Below are positions 26,446-36,897 of a stretch of 64,000 nucleotides of DNA, piece after piece (positions within the stretch are counted from its first letter, which is position 1; every line of letters begins with the position of its first letter). Source of the stretch: Magnetospirillum sp. (GTDB lineage: Bacteria; Pseudomonadota; Alphaproteobacteria; Rhodospirillales; Magnetospirillaceae); NCBI GenBank assembly GCA_024707145.1, contig JANQAI010000013.1, positions 302,588 to 366,587 on the forward strand. Direction: 5' to 3'. A program made the translations under genes and the position numbers. The notes beneath the pieces were generated by a model that saw nothing but the letters and a program-made list of their open reading frames with translations, was not told the origin of the DNA and did not search any database.

Positions 26446-27085
26446 GCGCGCGGTAGATGCCCTGCTCGCGCTCGGACTCGATGTCCAGGGCGGCGCCGAC
26501 CGTCGCCATGGCCTTGCGAAGGAAAAGACGCCAATCGGCATCGTCGGCCAGCCTGTCGAGGTTTCGTTCAGACAGCATGGCTTCAACGGAGGGAATAATC
26601 GGCGTCAGAACATTGTGTTTCAGGTTGGTCCGCCAATTCTTGCCAGTGTCCGGCTCCATCTGATCTTCTTGCAGATCGCGGGCGTCCAAAGGCTCGCCTG
26701 TGTGCGGGTCAGTCTGCCCGGCGACTGCTGCGGCTGCGTCCTCGTCATCGTCGCTGATTGTAAAGGGCGAGTAGCCGGCGGGGCGCGCTGCCCGCATCAC
26801 CTCTCCGGTTTCCAGAACCTCGGTGAACAGGTCCAGCAAGATGCGGTCCAGGTCGGCGCGGGTGGGTGGCTTGCGGCCCGTCATGGCCTCGACTTTCAGC
26901 AAGTGGCTGACCTCCTCTACCACCGCCGACAATCGACGGGCAAGCCGGCGCGCGCGGTTGGGCTCCTTGGTGCGGAGCGAGCGCGCGAGGTGCGAGCGCC
27001 CCAGGATGGAGCCGAGGGACAGGGGAAGACGGGAGCGCCAGTAGTAAGTCGCCTCGCGCCGGAACAGGTGGTTGGTGATCGCCAT
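26426..27085 (-). pseudogene. Phage-type integrase, N-terminal remnant (DUF6538-like)
   Basis: From ATG 27085 (MAITNHLFRREATYYWRSRL). The opening NHLFRRxATYYWRxRLP is the DUF6538 module found at the N-terminus of phage integrases in alphaproteobacteria, followed by the helical region (EPNRARRLARRLSAVVEEVS, ADLDRILLDLFTEVLETG) that precedes the core-binding domain. The frame ends at 26426 after YRAPTCFCT, before any catalytic residue. The recombinase at 25190-25756 is a different type, so it is not the missing half. It lies 160 nt from tRNA-Gln, the probable former attachment site. Confidence 0.75.
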
Positions 27086-27245
27086 CGTGCCGTGCCCTGC
27101 TGGGCGGCGGTGCCACACGGATGTGCATCATGGATGTGCTACACCCCGCGTAAAGCGGTCCGCCGCCAATTTCGTGGCGGATGGCGAAAGCATTGATTCC
27201 AAATGAAAAAGCCGACCTCAAAGAGATCGGCGATTCGGAAAAGAT

Positions 27246-27319
27246 TGGCTGGGGGACTAGGATTCGAACCTAGACTGGCGGAGTCAGAGTCCGCTGTCCT
27301 ACCGTTAGACGATCCCCCA
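27246..27319 (-). tRNA. tRNA-Gln (anticodon CUG)
   Basis: A 74-nt cloverleaf with acceptor stem TGGGGGA/TCCCCCA, discriminator G and encoded CCA, T-arm GGTTCGAATCC and anticodon loop CTCTGAC giving CUG. The U at the first position is normal for tRNA-Gln. Confidence 0.96.
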
Positions 27320-27552
27320 GCAGGCGGCTTGGGCCGGCCGGGCGGCGGGTTGGTCTTCGTTGGAAGGCCGGGCCGCCGCGAGAGGCGCACCTTCTATCAC
27401 AGGAAATTCGCGCTTGGGAAGGGGAAAAATGCGGGGCCGCCGTGCCGGCGGTAGCGGCCCTTCGGCGGAAGACATTTTCCTTGGGGCGGCGGACGGCGGC
27501 GGGTAACATCGGACCGACCGGCCAGGCCCCATTTCCCGTAAGCGAGCCGCCT

Positions 27553-28557
27553 TTGAGTTTTGTTGTTCAGTCCTCTTCCGCCGAGCCGGTCTATGCCGCC
27601 CTGGACCTCGGCACCAACAATTGCCGCATGCTGGTGGCGCGGCCGCAGGGGCGCGGCTTCCGCGTCATCGACGCCTTTTCCCGCATCACCCGCCTGGGCG
27701 AGGGGGTGGCCACCAGCGGCTGGCTGTCCCAGGCGGCCATGGACCGCACCGTGCTGGCGTTGAAGGCCTGCGCCGAGAAGATGGCGAAGAACCGCGTCAC
27801 CCGCGCCCGCCTGGTCGCCACCGAGGCCTGCCGCCGCGCCGCCAACCATGCCGAATTCGCCGCCCGTGTCTCGCACGAGGCCGGGCTGGACCTGGACATC
27901 ATTTCCGCTCACGAGGAAGCCGGGCTGGCCCTGGCCGGCTGCGCCTCGCTGATGGAACCCGAGGTGCCGTGGGCGCTGGTGTTCGACATCGGCGGCGGTT
28001 CCACCGAACTGGTGTGGGTGAGGAACGCGGACGGCCGCCACGAGGTGCAGGGCGTGCAGTCGCTGCCCGTGGGCGTGGTCACCCTGGCCGAGGAAATGGG
28101 CGAGCGGCTGAACACGCCCGACGGTTATGAGGAGGCGGTGGCCGAACTCGGCCTGCGCCTGTCGTCCTTCGAGGCGCGCCACGCCATTTCCGAGCGGCTG
28201 GAGGATGGCAGCGTGCAGATGCTGGGGACCTCGGGCACCGTCACCACGCTGGCGGCGCTGCATCTGGACCTGGACCGCTATGAGCGCAATCTGGTGGATG
28301 GGGTCGACCTGCAGTTCGAGCACATCGCCGACGTCACCGCCCGGCTGGCCGCCATGAGCGCCGCCGAACGCTCGCGCCATCCCTGCATCGGCCCCGAGCG
28401 GGCCGATCTGGTGCTGGCCGGCTGCGCCATTCTGGAAGCCATGTGCCGGCTGTGGCCGCTAAGTTCGTTGCGCGTCGCCGACCGCGGCGTGCGCGAGGGG
28501 CTGCTGCTGGCCATGATGGCCGAGGACGCCCGCCGTCCCGCCATGGGAGAAGTCTGA
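27553..28557 (+). CDS. Exopolyphosphatase / pppGpp phosphohydrolase (Ppx/GppA family)
   Basis: 334 aa if TTG 27553 is the start ([20 protein letters not shown]); an in-frame ATG at 27442 would add 37 unlikely residues. The actin-like phosphatase motifs are clear: [40 protein letters not shown] and [13 protein letters not shown], then [13 protein letters not shown]. These enzymes hydrolyse polyphosphate or pppGpp. At 334 residues it lacks the C-terminal HD-type domains of E. coli Ppx, as is usual for alphaproteobacterial partners of RlmE. The rlmE ATG follows 2 nt after its stop. Confidence 0.9.
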   Translation: MSFVVQSSSAEPVYAALDLGTNNCRMLVARPQGRGFRVIDAFSRITRLGEGVATSGWLSQAAMDRTVLALKACAEKMAKNRVTRARLVATEACRRAANHAEFAARVSHEAGLDLDIISAHEEAGLALAGCASLMEPEVPWALVFDIGGGSTELVWVRNADGRHEVQGVQSLPVGVVTLAEEMGERLNTPDGYEEAVAELGLRLSSFEARHAISERLEDGSVQMLGTSGTVTTLAALHLDLDRYERNLVDGVDLQFEHIADVTARLAAMSAAERSRHPCIGPERADLVLAGCAILEAMCRLWPLSSLRVADRGVREGLLLAMMAEDARRPAMGEV

Positions 28558-28559
28558 GC

Positions 28560-29289
28560 ATGAGCAAACCGCCCACCAAGTCGAGCAGCGGTCGCGGCTC
28601 CGGTAGCCGCATGATGTTCGAGGCGGTGAAGACCGCCAAGAAGCGCAAGCCGTCCTCGACCCGCTGGCTCCAGCGCCAACTCAACGACCCCTATGTGCAC
28701 GAGGCCCGCAAGCTGGGCTTCCGCTCGCGCGCCGCCTTCAAGCTGCTGGAGCCTGGACGACAGGTTCCACTTCCTCAAGAAGGGTTCGCGGGTGGTGGAT
28801 CTGGGCGCCGCCCCCGGCGGCTGGACCCAGATCGCGGTGGAGCGGGTCGGCCCCAAGGGCAAGGTGGTCGGCATGGACATCCTGGAATACGACCCGGTGC
28901 CCGGCGCCATCTGCATGCAGGGCGATTTCCTGGCCGACGATTCGCCCGATCGGTTGAAGCAGGCGCTGGAGGGCCTGGCCGACGTGGTGGTGTCGGACAT
29001 GGCCGCGCCCACCACCGGCCACCCGCCCACCGACCACCTGCGCATCATCGGCCTGGTGGAGGTGGCGCTGCACTTCGCCATGGAGGTGCTGGCCCCCGGC
29101 GGCACCTTCGTCGCCAAGGTATTCCAGGGCGGCACCGAGAAGACCCTGCTGGACACCCTGAAAAAGAACTTCGCCACCGTCCGCCACGCCAAGCCGCCGG
29201 CCAGCCGCAAGGAATCGGCCGAGACCTATGTGGTGGCGACCGGCTTCAAGGGCGCGGCGGCCCCGTCGGGGGACGACGCGGAGGACTGA
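28560..29289 (+). pseudogene. rlmE: 23S rRNA 2'-O-ribose methyltransferase RlmE (frameshifted)
   Basis: Start ATG 28560. The basic N-terminus ([40 protein letters not shown]) reads to AFKLLE. One inserted C at 28752, between AG and CT, then shifts the frame. The corrected sequence [20 protein letters not shown] continues with [10 protein letters not shown] and [10 protein letters not shown] to the end, giving 242 aa with the K-D-K-E catalytic set. RlmE/FtsJ methylates U2552 in the ribosomal A-loop and supports 50S assembly. It is translated with the Ppx/GppA gene. Loss would slow growth, so a sequence error is more likely than decay. Confidence 0.93.
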
Positions 29290-29332
29290 GGCGCGAGCCC
29301 TCTAGAGACGTTCGCCTTGCAGGCATCCGGCT

Positions 29333-29674
29333 CTAGTGCGGCAGCATCCCCGACAGGTGGGTTTCCACCTCGCGCGGGGAGCGGCCGCAGAGGTCGCGTT
29401 CGATCTCGCGCACCACTTTCCGGCGGGTGTCGGGGGCCATCTGGTCCTCGACCTCGCGCAACACCGCCAGCGGTCCCACCAGCACCAGCGCCTCGAACAG
29501 AGCTTCGCGCGCCGCCCGGTCCAACTGGCGGGCCAACCGGCCGGCAAAGGTCTGGCCGCTGGGGGGCAGGCCGAAGCCCATCACCGGTTCCAGGGCATAG
29601 CTGGGGGCGTCGCAATGGAAGAATTGCGCGTGGTCGCCATCGGCCAGGCAGATCCACGTCTCGGATGTACGCAT
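29333..29674 (-). CDS. Host-attachment protein family (baeRF-like)
   Basis: 113 aa from ATG 29674, preceded by GGGAGGATGCC; upstream in-frame starts lack a ribosome site. The pattern [16 protein letters not shown] at the N-terminus, [20 protein letters not shown] in the middle and [20 protein letters not shown] near the end matches the short proteins annotated as required for attachment to host cells, related to release-factor-1-like folds. Despite the name, the function in free-living bacteria is unknown. It converges with rlmE. Confidence 0.8.
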   Translation of the reverse strand: MRTSETWICLADGDHAQFFHCDAPSYALEPVMGFGLPPSGQTFAGRLARQLDRAAREALFEALVLVGPLAVLREVEDQMAPDTRRKVVREIERDLCGRSPREVETHLSGMLPH

Positions 29675-29860
29675 GGCATCCTCCCGTTCGGATGCCGGCC
29701 GGGAAGCGGCTCTAGCTCCAGGCGCGCCGCCGTGCGCCGGGCTTACTTCTCGCACCAGCATACCTAACATACCATATCCAAGCTGATAATGCTGCCATGG
29801 CATGCTTGAGAGGCGGGCCATATTGTGTATGATGGCGCGCCACTACTCCCCGGAGGTGGC

Positions 29861-31322
<1,462 letters not shown>

Positions 31323-31346
31323 TCCGCTTCTCGCGCACGAAGGCAA

Positions 31347-31382
31347 GCCGCCGTCCCAGGCCGGGGCGGCGGCTACTTTTTT
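31347..31382 (+). terminator. Rho-independent terminator after guaB
   Basis: GCCGCCGTCCC and GGGGCGGCGGC form a stem followed by ACTTTTTT. It starts 24 nt after the guaB stop. Confidence 0.85.
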
Positions 31383-31414
31383 GTTTTTCGGAATTCCGGA
31401 AAGCCCCCTGGATC

Positions 31415-31443
31415 GTCATGGCCGCGCTTGACCCGGCCATCCA
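31415..31443 (-). repeat. Dispersed palindromic repeat, copy 2
   Basis: In minus-strand sense this reads TGGATGGCCGGGTCAAGCGC then GGCCATGAC. It is inverted relative to copy 3 at 31481-31510, 37 bp away, so the pair could fold into a long hairpin. It is related to the copy at 8046-8075. Confidence 0.7.
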
Positions 31444-32096
31444 TGCGTTTCCGCAAAGCGACCGGTTGAACGGCGCCACGTGGATGCGCGGGTCAAGCCC
31501 GCGCATGACGCAGTGCGACCGGGCTGCATCCTTTCCCCCAATTCCAAGACATCTTTCCTCCGCTCAGTGGCTGGCCTGCGGGCCTTCTCGCTCTTCGTCT
31601 TCAGGAACATCACGGTGGTTTCGCGCATGTGCTCGGCCAGCCAGTTGGCCATGGCGCGCTCCTCGCTCAGCGAGGTCTGCAGGGCGCGGATGGCGTCGAC
31701 CTTGCCGGCGGCCTCGCCCAGCACCAGCAGCGATTCATAGGTGGCGATCTCCAGATTGGCCATGGCGTAAGCGGCGCAGCTGTCCTTCAGGATGCCGTCC
31801 GTGGCCGGGGCGTTCGTCATGGTTGACAGGTGGCCGCCCAGGGCGGCGGCCTCATTCTGGCCTGAAGGTGATTCGCCCAAATCCTGCAAGATGCCCTCGA
31901 TGCGCTGCAACTGGGCGGCCTTGTCCCTGAGGTGCTCGCGCAGGCGGGCTTCCACCTGGGGGTAGTCCTCCAGCCGCTCCACCTGGCGCTCCAGCATCTC
32001 GCGGCAGTTCTTGTCCAGGGCGTGGACGTTGCGCAGGCCGTCGGCGAACAGGGGTAATGCCTGGTCGGCGGCGATGGACACCTGGGGGCTGTCCAT
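31416..32096 (-). CDS. DUF892 ferritin-like protein (YciE/YciF type), 3' end uncertain
   Basis: Start ATG 32096 (MDSPQVSIAADQALPLFADG). The sequence is a four-helix ferritin-like bundle of the DUF892 family: LRNVHALDKNCREMLERQVE, QVEARLREHLRDKAAQLQRI, then DSCAAYAMANLEIATYESLL and LSEERAMANWLAEHMRETTV, with Glu/His residues placed for a diiron site. Family members are stress-induced. The last 50 codons read through the dispersed repeats, so the true stop is probably TGA near 31564, reached by a small indel. The upstream hemerythrin frame leads straight into this gene, and the two may be one fusion. Confidence 0.72.
   Translation of the reverse strand: MDSPQVSIAADQALPLFADGLRNVHALDKNCREMLERQVERLEDYPQVEARLREHLRDKAAQLQRIEGILQDLGESPSGQNEAAALGGHLSTMTNAPATDGILKDSCAAYAMANLEIATYESLLVLGEAAGKVDAIRALQTSLSEERAMANWLAEHMRETTVMFLKTKSEKARRPATERRKDVLELGERMQPGRTASCAGLTRASTWRRSTGRFAETHGWPGQARP
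31481..31510 (+). repeat. Dispersed palindromic repeat, copy 3
   Basis: TGGATGCGCGGGTCAAGCCC followed by GCGCATGACG; an internal palindrome GCGCGGGTCAAGCCCGCGC is visible. It faces copy 2 and lies within the 3' end of the DUF892 open frame. Confidence 0.75.
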
Positions 32097-32656
32097 GTGC
32101 AGGGGGCGTCGGCCACTTTGGCCTCCTTTCCGGTGAAATCGAACAGCAGTTCCGCCCGCCGCGCGGCAAGGCGGCAGCCGATGGCGTAGAGGTCCAGGCC
32201 CTTGTCCCGCACCTCGGGGAACAGTTTCTCCTCCTCGTCCTCCACGTGATCCTCGATGACGGCCTTCAGTTCCTTGACAGCGTCGTCGTCCACCTGCCCG
32301 CCGCCAGCGCCGGCCAGGATGCGGGCCACCAATTGCCTGGCCTCGGCGTGTTCCTCGATGGAATGGTCCACCAGAGCGTCGTTGCCGGTGGCCTCGCGGG
32401 CGGCCGGATAGAAGATCTCCTCCTCCGTCTGCATGTGGGCCTTCAGCGCCGTGCACAGCTTGGCCGCCACTTCGGCCTTCACCGCCGGGTCGGGGCTGCG
32501 TTCGTACCAGTCGAAGTCGGCCATGGCCTCGCGATGGTCCTGCTCCAGCAGCCGGGTGGCGTCGGGGGCCACCTTCTTGCCCGCCGCCAGCAGGGCCGGC
32601 AGCGAGATGGGCTCGCCCATGCCGCGATCAGCCACCAGGGGCATGGCGGCGTTCAT
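32097..32656 (-). CDS. Hemerythrin HHE-domain protein, 3' boundary uncertain
   Basis: Start ATG 32656, overlapping the upstream stop as ATGA. About 185 residues match the hemerythrin HHE fold: LLEQDHREAMADFDWYE, KLCTALKAHMQTEEEIFYPA, DHSIEEHAEARQLVARI and VIEDHVEDEEEKLFPEV. The repeated H/E pairs bind a diiron centre for O2 or NO sensing or iron handling. The frame stays open to 31817, overlapping the DUF892 gene out of frame, which is not natural. Removing two C's from the C-run at about 32102-32106 would join both genes into one protein; otherwise the stop is just upstream of 32096. Confidence 0.72.
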
Positions 32657-33972
32657 GTCAGCCTCCCCGGGTTCTGCGGCATGGCGGCGCCGGTGGCGGT
32701 CTGGGCGAAGCCGGCCGGCTGGCCCAGGCAGCGGGAGTATTCGGTGGAATGGCCCTCACGATGCTCGGCGCGGCGCAGGCCGGGCACCGGGTGCTCGCCC
32801 TCGGTCTCCAGGCGGTATTCGTCGCCTTTGGTGGCGATGATGTCGTCGATGATCTGTTCGGTGGGGCAGCCGTTCTCGTTCACCTGGGACTGGTAGGCGT
32901 AATACGGGTCCCGTGGGGGCAGTTCGACGATGTTGATGAATTGCGCGTTCTTGGCGATCAGGTCGACCTGGTCGGCCAGAATTTGGCGCACCCAGGCCTT
33001 GTTCTCCTGGAAGGTCATCACCCGGTCGATGGATTTGGGCAGGATGGCCTCGGGATCGCGCTTCTCCACCTGGCGCATGAGTTCGCAGGCAATGCGCAGG
33101 TGCTCGATCTCCATATGCAGGTGCAGCTCGTACAGCGCCTTCACCCGCCGGTCGGGCTCGGTCTGCATGAACGAGTAATAGAGCCAGCACTCGTTGTATT
33201 CATGGAACACCAGGTTTTCGAGCCACGACACTGTGGGGTCGAGGATGGATTCGTACTGGGTGACGTGCTGCTCCTCGATCTGGCCGATCTCCAGATAGGT
33301 GGCGCGGGCCAGCGGCTCGGTGAAGCGGTTGCCGATGTTCATGTAGTAATTCATGGTCTGCTGCTCGGCCGACATGACGGTCAGCGCGTTCAGCACCGAT
33401 TGCGGATCGGCCGCCAGACTGGTCATGGGCCGGCGGATTTCGTCGGCCGGGTAGCGGTGCTCGAAGATGGTGGGGCGGCCGGGCATGATCTCGGTCAGCC
33501 GGCCGACGATCCAGTCGGCTTCCTTGCCCTGCAGCAGGCTGTAGAGGTTGGCGTAACGGTACAGGTGGTCGAAATCCTCCAATAGGCCGAATTCGTAGAC
33601 CTGCCGCAGGTAGGGGTCGGGCTCGTTCTGGGCCACCCAGGCGGTCAGGTCCACCGCCACCTGCTCGTAGCCGATGGTCACTTCCAGCGTGGTTTCGTCG
33701 CCCGGGATCAGCCAGTTCACGGCCTTCTGCTGCTGCGCCTCGACACGGCGCACGTTGGCCAGTTGCTTCTTCACCTCGGGGTCCAGGGTGTTGCGGCTCA
33801 TCTGGTGCGAGAACATCACCGCTTCGGTCTCGATGCCGTTCATGACGATGCCCCGGCAGCGGCTGAACGGGTGGACGTCGTGCTTGTCGTAGGGCGCGAC
33901 GTTGAGTTCCGCCCAGTTGCGGGTCTGCTTGTCGAGCGGGATGCCGCGCTCGCGCAGTGGGTTGAAGGACAT
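32653..33972 (-). CDS. Ferritin-like diiron-type protein of unknown function
   Basis: 439 aa. No named family is certain, but residues 50-390 are helical with repeated E/H placements of ferritin-like diiron proteins: SAEQQTMNYYMNIGNRF, EIGQIEEQHVTQYESILDPT, VFHEYNECWLYYSFMQTEPD and HLHMEIEHLRIACELMRQVE. The last 60 residues are less ordered. It is the first gene of a minus-strand group with hemerythrin and DUF892 proteins, so three diiron-type proteins are encoded together. An oxygen, iron or oxidative-stress role is the natural inference. GGAG is present upstream of ATG 33972. Confidence 0.68.
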   Translation of the reverse strand: MSFNPLRERGIPLDKQTRNWAELNVAPYDKHDVHPFSRCRGIVMNGIETEAVMFSHQMSRNTLDPEVKKQLANVRRVEAQQQKAVNWLIPGDETTLEVTIGYEQVAVDLTAWVAQNEPDPYLRQVYEFGLLEDFDHLYRYANLYSLLQGKEADWIVGRLTEIMPGRPTIFEHRYPADEIRRPMTSLAADPQSVLNALTVMSAEQQTMNYYMNIGNRFTEPLARATYLEIGQIEEQHVTQYESILDPTVSWLENLVFHEYNECWLYYSFMQTEPDRRVKALYELHLHMEIEHLRIACELMRQVEKRDPEAILPKSIDRVMTFQENKAWVRQILADQVDLIAKNAQFINIVELPPRDPYYAYQSQVNENGCPTEQIIDDIIATKGDEYRLETEGEHPVPGLRRAEHREGHSTEYSRCLGQPAGFAQTATGAAMPQNPGRLT

Positions 33973-34103
33973 GGGGCTGGCTCCGGAATTTTAGAACGAT
34001 GCCAAACCAACCCGGCCTCGCCAGCATCGGTTCCGCTGCCTTCTCGGGCATGGTGAATAGGCAATCCGTGGGATTGCCGCGGCATCCTCTCCTCCCCAGG
34101 CGC

Positions 34104-35699
34104 TCAGCCCTCGGAGGGGATGGCCGCCGACCCGGCGGCGCCTTGTCCGGCCGGCAGCCGTTCGCGCGCCTGCCGCAACGCCTCCTGGATGTTCAGGTAT
34201 TCCTCACGCCCCAGGATGAAGCAGCGCGACGGCTCGCGCGCCCGGACGAAGCGCTTGTGCGGCATGCCGGCGGCGATCTCCGCCTGGCCGAAGCTGTCGC
34301 CGGGCAGGAAGACCTTCCCGGCGCCCTCGGGCGCCGCCTGCTCGTAGGACCCCTCGATGACCAGATGCACGCCGTCGCCCAGTTGGCCCGGCGACAGGAC
34401 GACGTCGCCGGCGCGATGACGCACGTATCGGCTGGGCGCCACCCCGCCCATGCGGGTGCGGGTGACGCTGCGGGGCAGGGCCAGGTCCAGCAGGCGCTCC
34501 AGGGTGACGCGGATACGGGTGGACCAGGTGGGCAGCATGGCGGCATAGGCCACCAGCCACAGCAGCCAGGCCGACAGGCCCGACAGGCGCAGGCCGAACA
34601 CCAGGGCCACCGCCCGCCGCCCGCCCAGCGAGGCGAAGGCGCCGCGCGACTTGAAGGTCAGCGGCTGGGTCGGCCGGCCGTCCATGGCGGCCAGGATGTT
34701 GGCGGCCAGGATTTCGCCCTCGCGCACCGCCGCCTGGGCGGTGGGCGGTGCCGGCCGGTCCGAGCGGGCCAAAGGGGTCGAGGCAGCGTCGCCGATGGCC
34801 CAGACGTTATCGAAATCGGGTACGCGCATGTCCGGTTCGGTGACGATGCGGCCGTGCTCCATCTTCAGGCCCAATTCCCGCGCCAGCGGGGTGGGACCGT
34901 TGCCGATGGTGGCGACCACGGTCATGGTGTCGATGATGGTGCCGTCGTCCAGTTCCAGCGCGGTGGCAGCCGCCGCTTTGACGCCGTGGCCGAGCATGAA
35001 TTCGATCCCGCGCCCGTGCAGCACGCGGTGGGCGTAATGGGCCAGGTCCTGCGGCACCTCGGGCAGAATGGCGTTCTGGTACTCCACCAGCACGAAACGC
35101 GGCGCGGTGGCGTGCAGGGTGGGATAGAAGGGCAGGGCGCGGCGCACCAGCTCGTGCATCTCGCCCAGCACCTCGATGCCGGAATAGCCGCCGCCCACCA
35201 CGACGAAGGTGAGCAAGCGCTTGCGGTGGCTTTCGTCGCCCATGATGGCGGCCTGTTCCAGGCAGCCGATCACGTGGTTGCGCAGGGCATAGGCTTCGGC
35301 GGCGTCCTTGACGGTGAAGCCGTGCTCCTCAAGACCCGGATAGCGCGACAGGTCGGCCACCAGCCCCATGGCGAGCACCAGATGGTCATAGGCCAGGCGT
35401 TCCACCCGGCCGGCGCTGCCCTCCACCACCTCGATCCAGCGCTGCGTCAGGTCGACTGTCCGCACGCTGGCGGCGCGAAGCTCGGCCCCGGGCAGCATCT
35501 CGCGCAGGGGGGCGACGGTGTCCAGTGCGTGGATGGCGCCGCCCACCACCTCGGGCAGCAGGGGCTGGTAGACGAAATAGTTCTCCTGGGAAACCAGCAG
35601 CACCGACATGTCCCGGTGCCGGCGCAGCAGGTGCCGTGCGGCGGTGGTGCCGGCGAAGCCGCCGCCGATGACGACGATGCGGGGCGATCCCATGGCCAT
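34104..35699 (-). CDS. NDH-2-type FAD oxidoreductase with C-terminal cyclic-nucleotide-binding domain
   Basis: 531 aa from ATG 35699, preceded by GGAGG; upstream starts are unsupported. Residues 5-30 bind FAD (IVVIGGGFAGTTAARHLL). A second dinucleotide fold for NAD(P)H is at about 160-185 (TFVVVGGGYSGIEVLGEM), and AIGDAAST is at about 305. After a short membrane-associated stretch, the last 120 residues form a cNMP-type beta roll (HRAGDVVLSPGQLGDGVHLV, LPGDSFGQAEIAAGMPHKR). NDH-2 enzymes pass electrons from NADH to quinone. The added sensor domain suggests control of activity by a nucleotide or by membrane placement. Confidence 0.85.
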   Translation of the reverse strand: MAMGSPRIVVIGGGFAGTTAARHLLRRHRDMSVLLVSQENYFVYQPLLPEVVGGAIHALDTVAPLREMLPGAELRAASVRTVDLTQRWIEVVEGSAGRVERLAYDHLVLAMGLVADLSRYPGLEEHGFTVKDAAEAYALRNHVIGCLEQAAIMGDESHRKRLLTFVVVGGGYSGIEVLGEMHELVRRALPFYPTLHATAPRFVLVEYQNAILPEVPQDLAHYAHRVLHGRGIEFMLGHGVKAAAATALELDDGTIIDTMTVVATIGNGPTPLARELGLKMEHGRIVTEPDMRVPDFDNVWAIGDAASTPLARSDRPAPPTAQAAVREGEILAANILAAMDGRPTQPLTFKSRGAFASLGGRRAVALVFGLRLSGLSAWLLWLVAYAAMLPTWSTRIRVTLERLLDLALPRSVTRTRMGGVAPSRYVRHRAGDVVLSPGQLGDGVHLVIEGSYEQAAPEGAGKVFLPGDSFGQAEIAAGMPHKRFVRAREPSRCFILGREEYLNIQEALRQARERLPAGQGAAGSAAIPSEG

Positions 35700-35793
35700 G
35701 CGGAAACCTCCGCTTTGCTGTGCAGTTGCAACACGAACGGCATCGGGTGTTCCCCGGTTTCCTGGAGCATGAGGAGGACGTTGCCGCCCGCCC

Positions 35794-36687
35794 TCAGCGC
35801 GCACGCCGGTAATGGGCCATATGGCCGGTTTGCGGGCAGACGAGCAGGTGGCTGTGGGGGATATCCCGGTGCAGGCGCCGGGCATGACGGGCCGGGTCCA
35901 CCACGCGGTCATCATCGCCGGTGACGATGGCGACCGGCAGGGTCAGGGCGGAATAGCGCCCAGCCATGGCGGCGACGGCGGCGTTCAGGCTGGCGGTGTC
36001 CTCGGCCACGGCGCGCAAGTGGCTCGGGCGCAGCAGCATGGCGGCGGCCGAGCCGGCCAGGAAGCCCGGCGGCACCGGCCGGGGGGCGAAGACGCGCTTC
36101 ACCAAATGGGGCAGCAGCCGCGCCGCCGCCATCGGCCATACCGTGTGGCACAGCAGTGGTCCCAGCACCGGCAGGGCGGGCAGCGAGAAGGCGGCGATAT
36201 CGGCGCGCGCCTGGGGGTAGTAATAGCCGGACACCAACACCAGCCGGCCCACCGCCTCGGGGTGGTCCAACGCCAGGGCCAGCGCCACGGTGGCGCCCCA
36301 GGAATGGCCCAGCACCAGCGGACGGCCGAGGCCCAGCCCGGCGATGGCCTGGGCCAGCAGGTCCGCCTGGGCGCCGGCCGTCCAGGCGCCCGGCGGACGC
36401 GGGCTGTGGCCGAAGCCGGGGCGGTCGACGGCGATCACCCGATGGCGGCGGGCAAGGCGGTGGAACAGGCCGCCGGCGACGAAATCCTCGGCACTGGCGC
36501 CGTTGCCGTGCAGCAGCAGCACGGGCGGCCCGGCGCCGGCTTCCAGCAGGTGTAGCCGGGCGCCGGCCAGCTCCATGAAGCGGCCTCGGGGTGGGCGCGC
36601 CCGTTCGGCCCGCCGAGTCCGGCGGTGATTGATCCAGGCCAGGGCGGCGAGGATGGCCGCCGCGGCAAGCAGGGACAGCCGTGCCAT
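35794..36687 (-). CDS. Alpha/beta-fold hydrolase with N-terminal anchor
   Basis: 297 aa from ATG 36687. One hydrophobic helix at the N-terminus ([16 protein letters not shown]) is followed by a basic stretch and then the hydrolase core: [16 protein letters not shown] (oxyanion strand), [15 protein letters not shown], and the nucleophile elbow LGHSWGAT. The acid lies in [12 protein letters not shown] and the histidine in [10 protein letters not shown]. All three triad positions are present. The enzyme is likely inner-membrane-anchored with unknown substrate. It precedes the NDH-2 gene on the same strand with a 94-nt gap. Confidence 0.85.
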   Translation of the reverse strand: MARLSLLAAAAILAALAWINHRRTRRAERARPPRGRFMELAGARLHLLEAGAGPPVLLLHGNGASAEDFVAGGLFHRLARRHRVIAVDRPGFGHSPRPPGAWTAGAQADLLAQAIAGLGLGRPLVLGHSWGATVALALALDHPEAVGRLVLVSGYYYPQARADIAAFSLPALPVLGPLLCHTVWPMAAARLLPHLVKRVFAPRPVPPGFLAGSAAAMLLRPSHLRAVAEDTASLNAAVAAMAGRYSALTLPVAIVTGDDDRVVDPARHARRLHRDIPHSHLLVCPQTGHMAHYRRAR

Positions 36688-36897
36688 CCTTGGCAGATGG
36701 CGAGGCTGGCGGCCCCTGTCAGGGCACCTTCTGGTACTGGTGGGGACGCTTACCCATATGGGAACTGGCGGTTTTGGGGAGCTCACTTATTATCGAGTGA
36801 GTCAATTAATATAACCGTAAATTCCAATTTCACTAATGAGTGTGCGCCCCGTAGGATCGCCCTCGTTCAATCACCAACGCCGTGGAGCGACCAAGCC

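Larger units (their letters stand above)
24822..27245. mobile_element. Decayed integration region adjacent to tRNA-Gln
   Basis: The segment between the truncated hydrolase and tRNA-Gln holds two unrelated tyrosine-recombinase pieces (25190-25756 and 26426-27085), an orphan small secreted protein and AT-richer spacers. Integrases commonly target tRNA 3' ends, and the second piece lies 160 nt from the tRNA-Gln CCA end. No second copy of the tRNA end was found, so the left attachment site is lost or further away. Confidence 0.6.

Noticed and set aside
28745-28765. Programmed frameshifting as the cause of the frame breaks
   Set aside because: The breaks lack slippery heptamers and downstream structures, need both +1 and -1 or 2-nt corrections, and affect unrelated housekeeping genes; sequence error explains them better.
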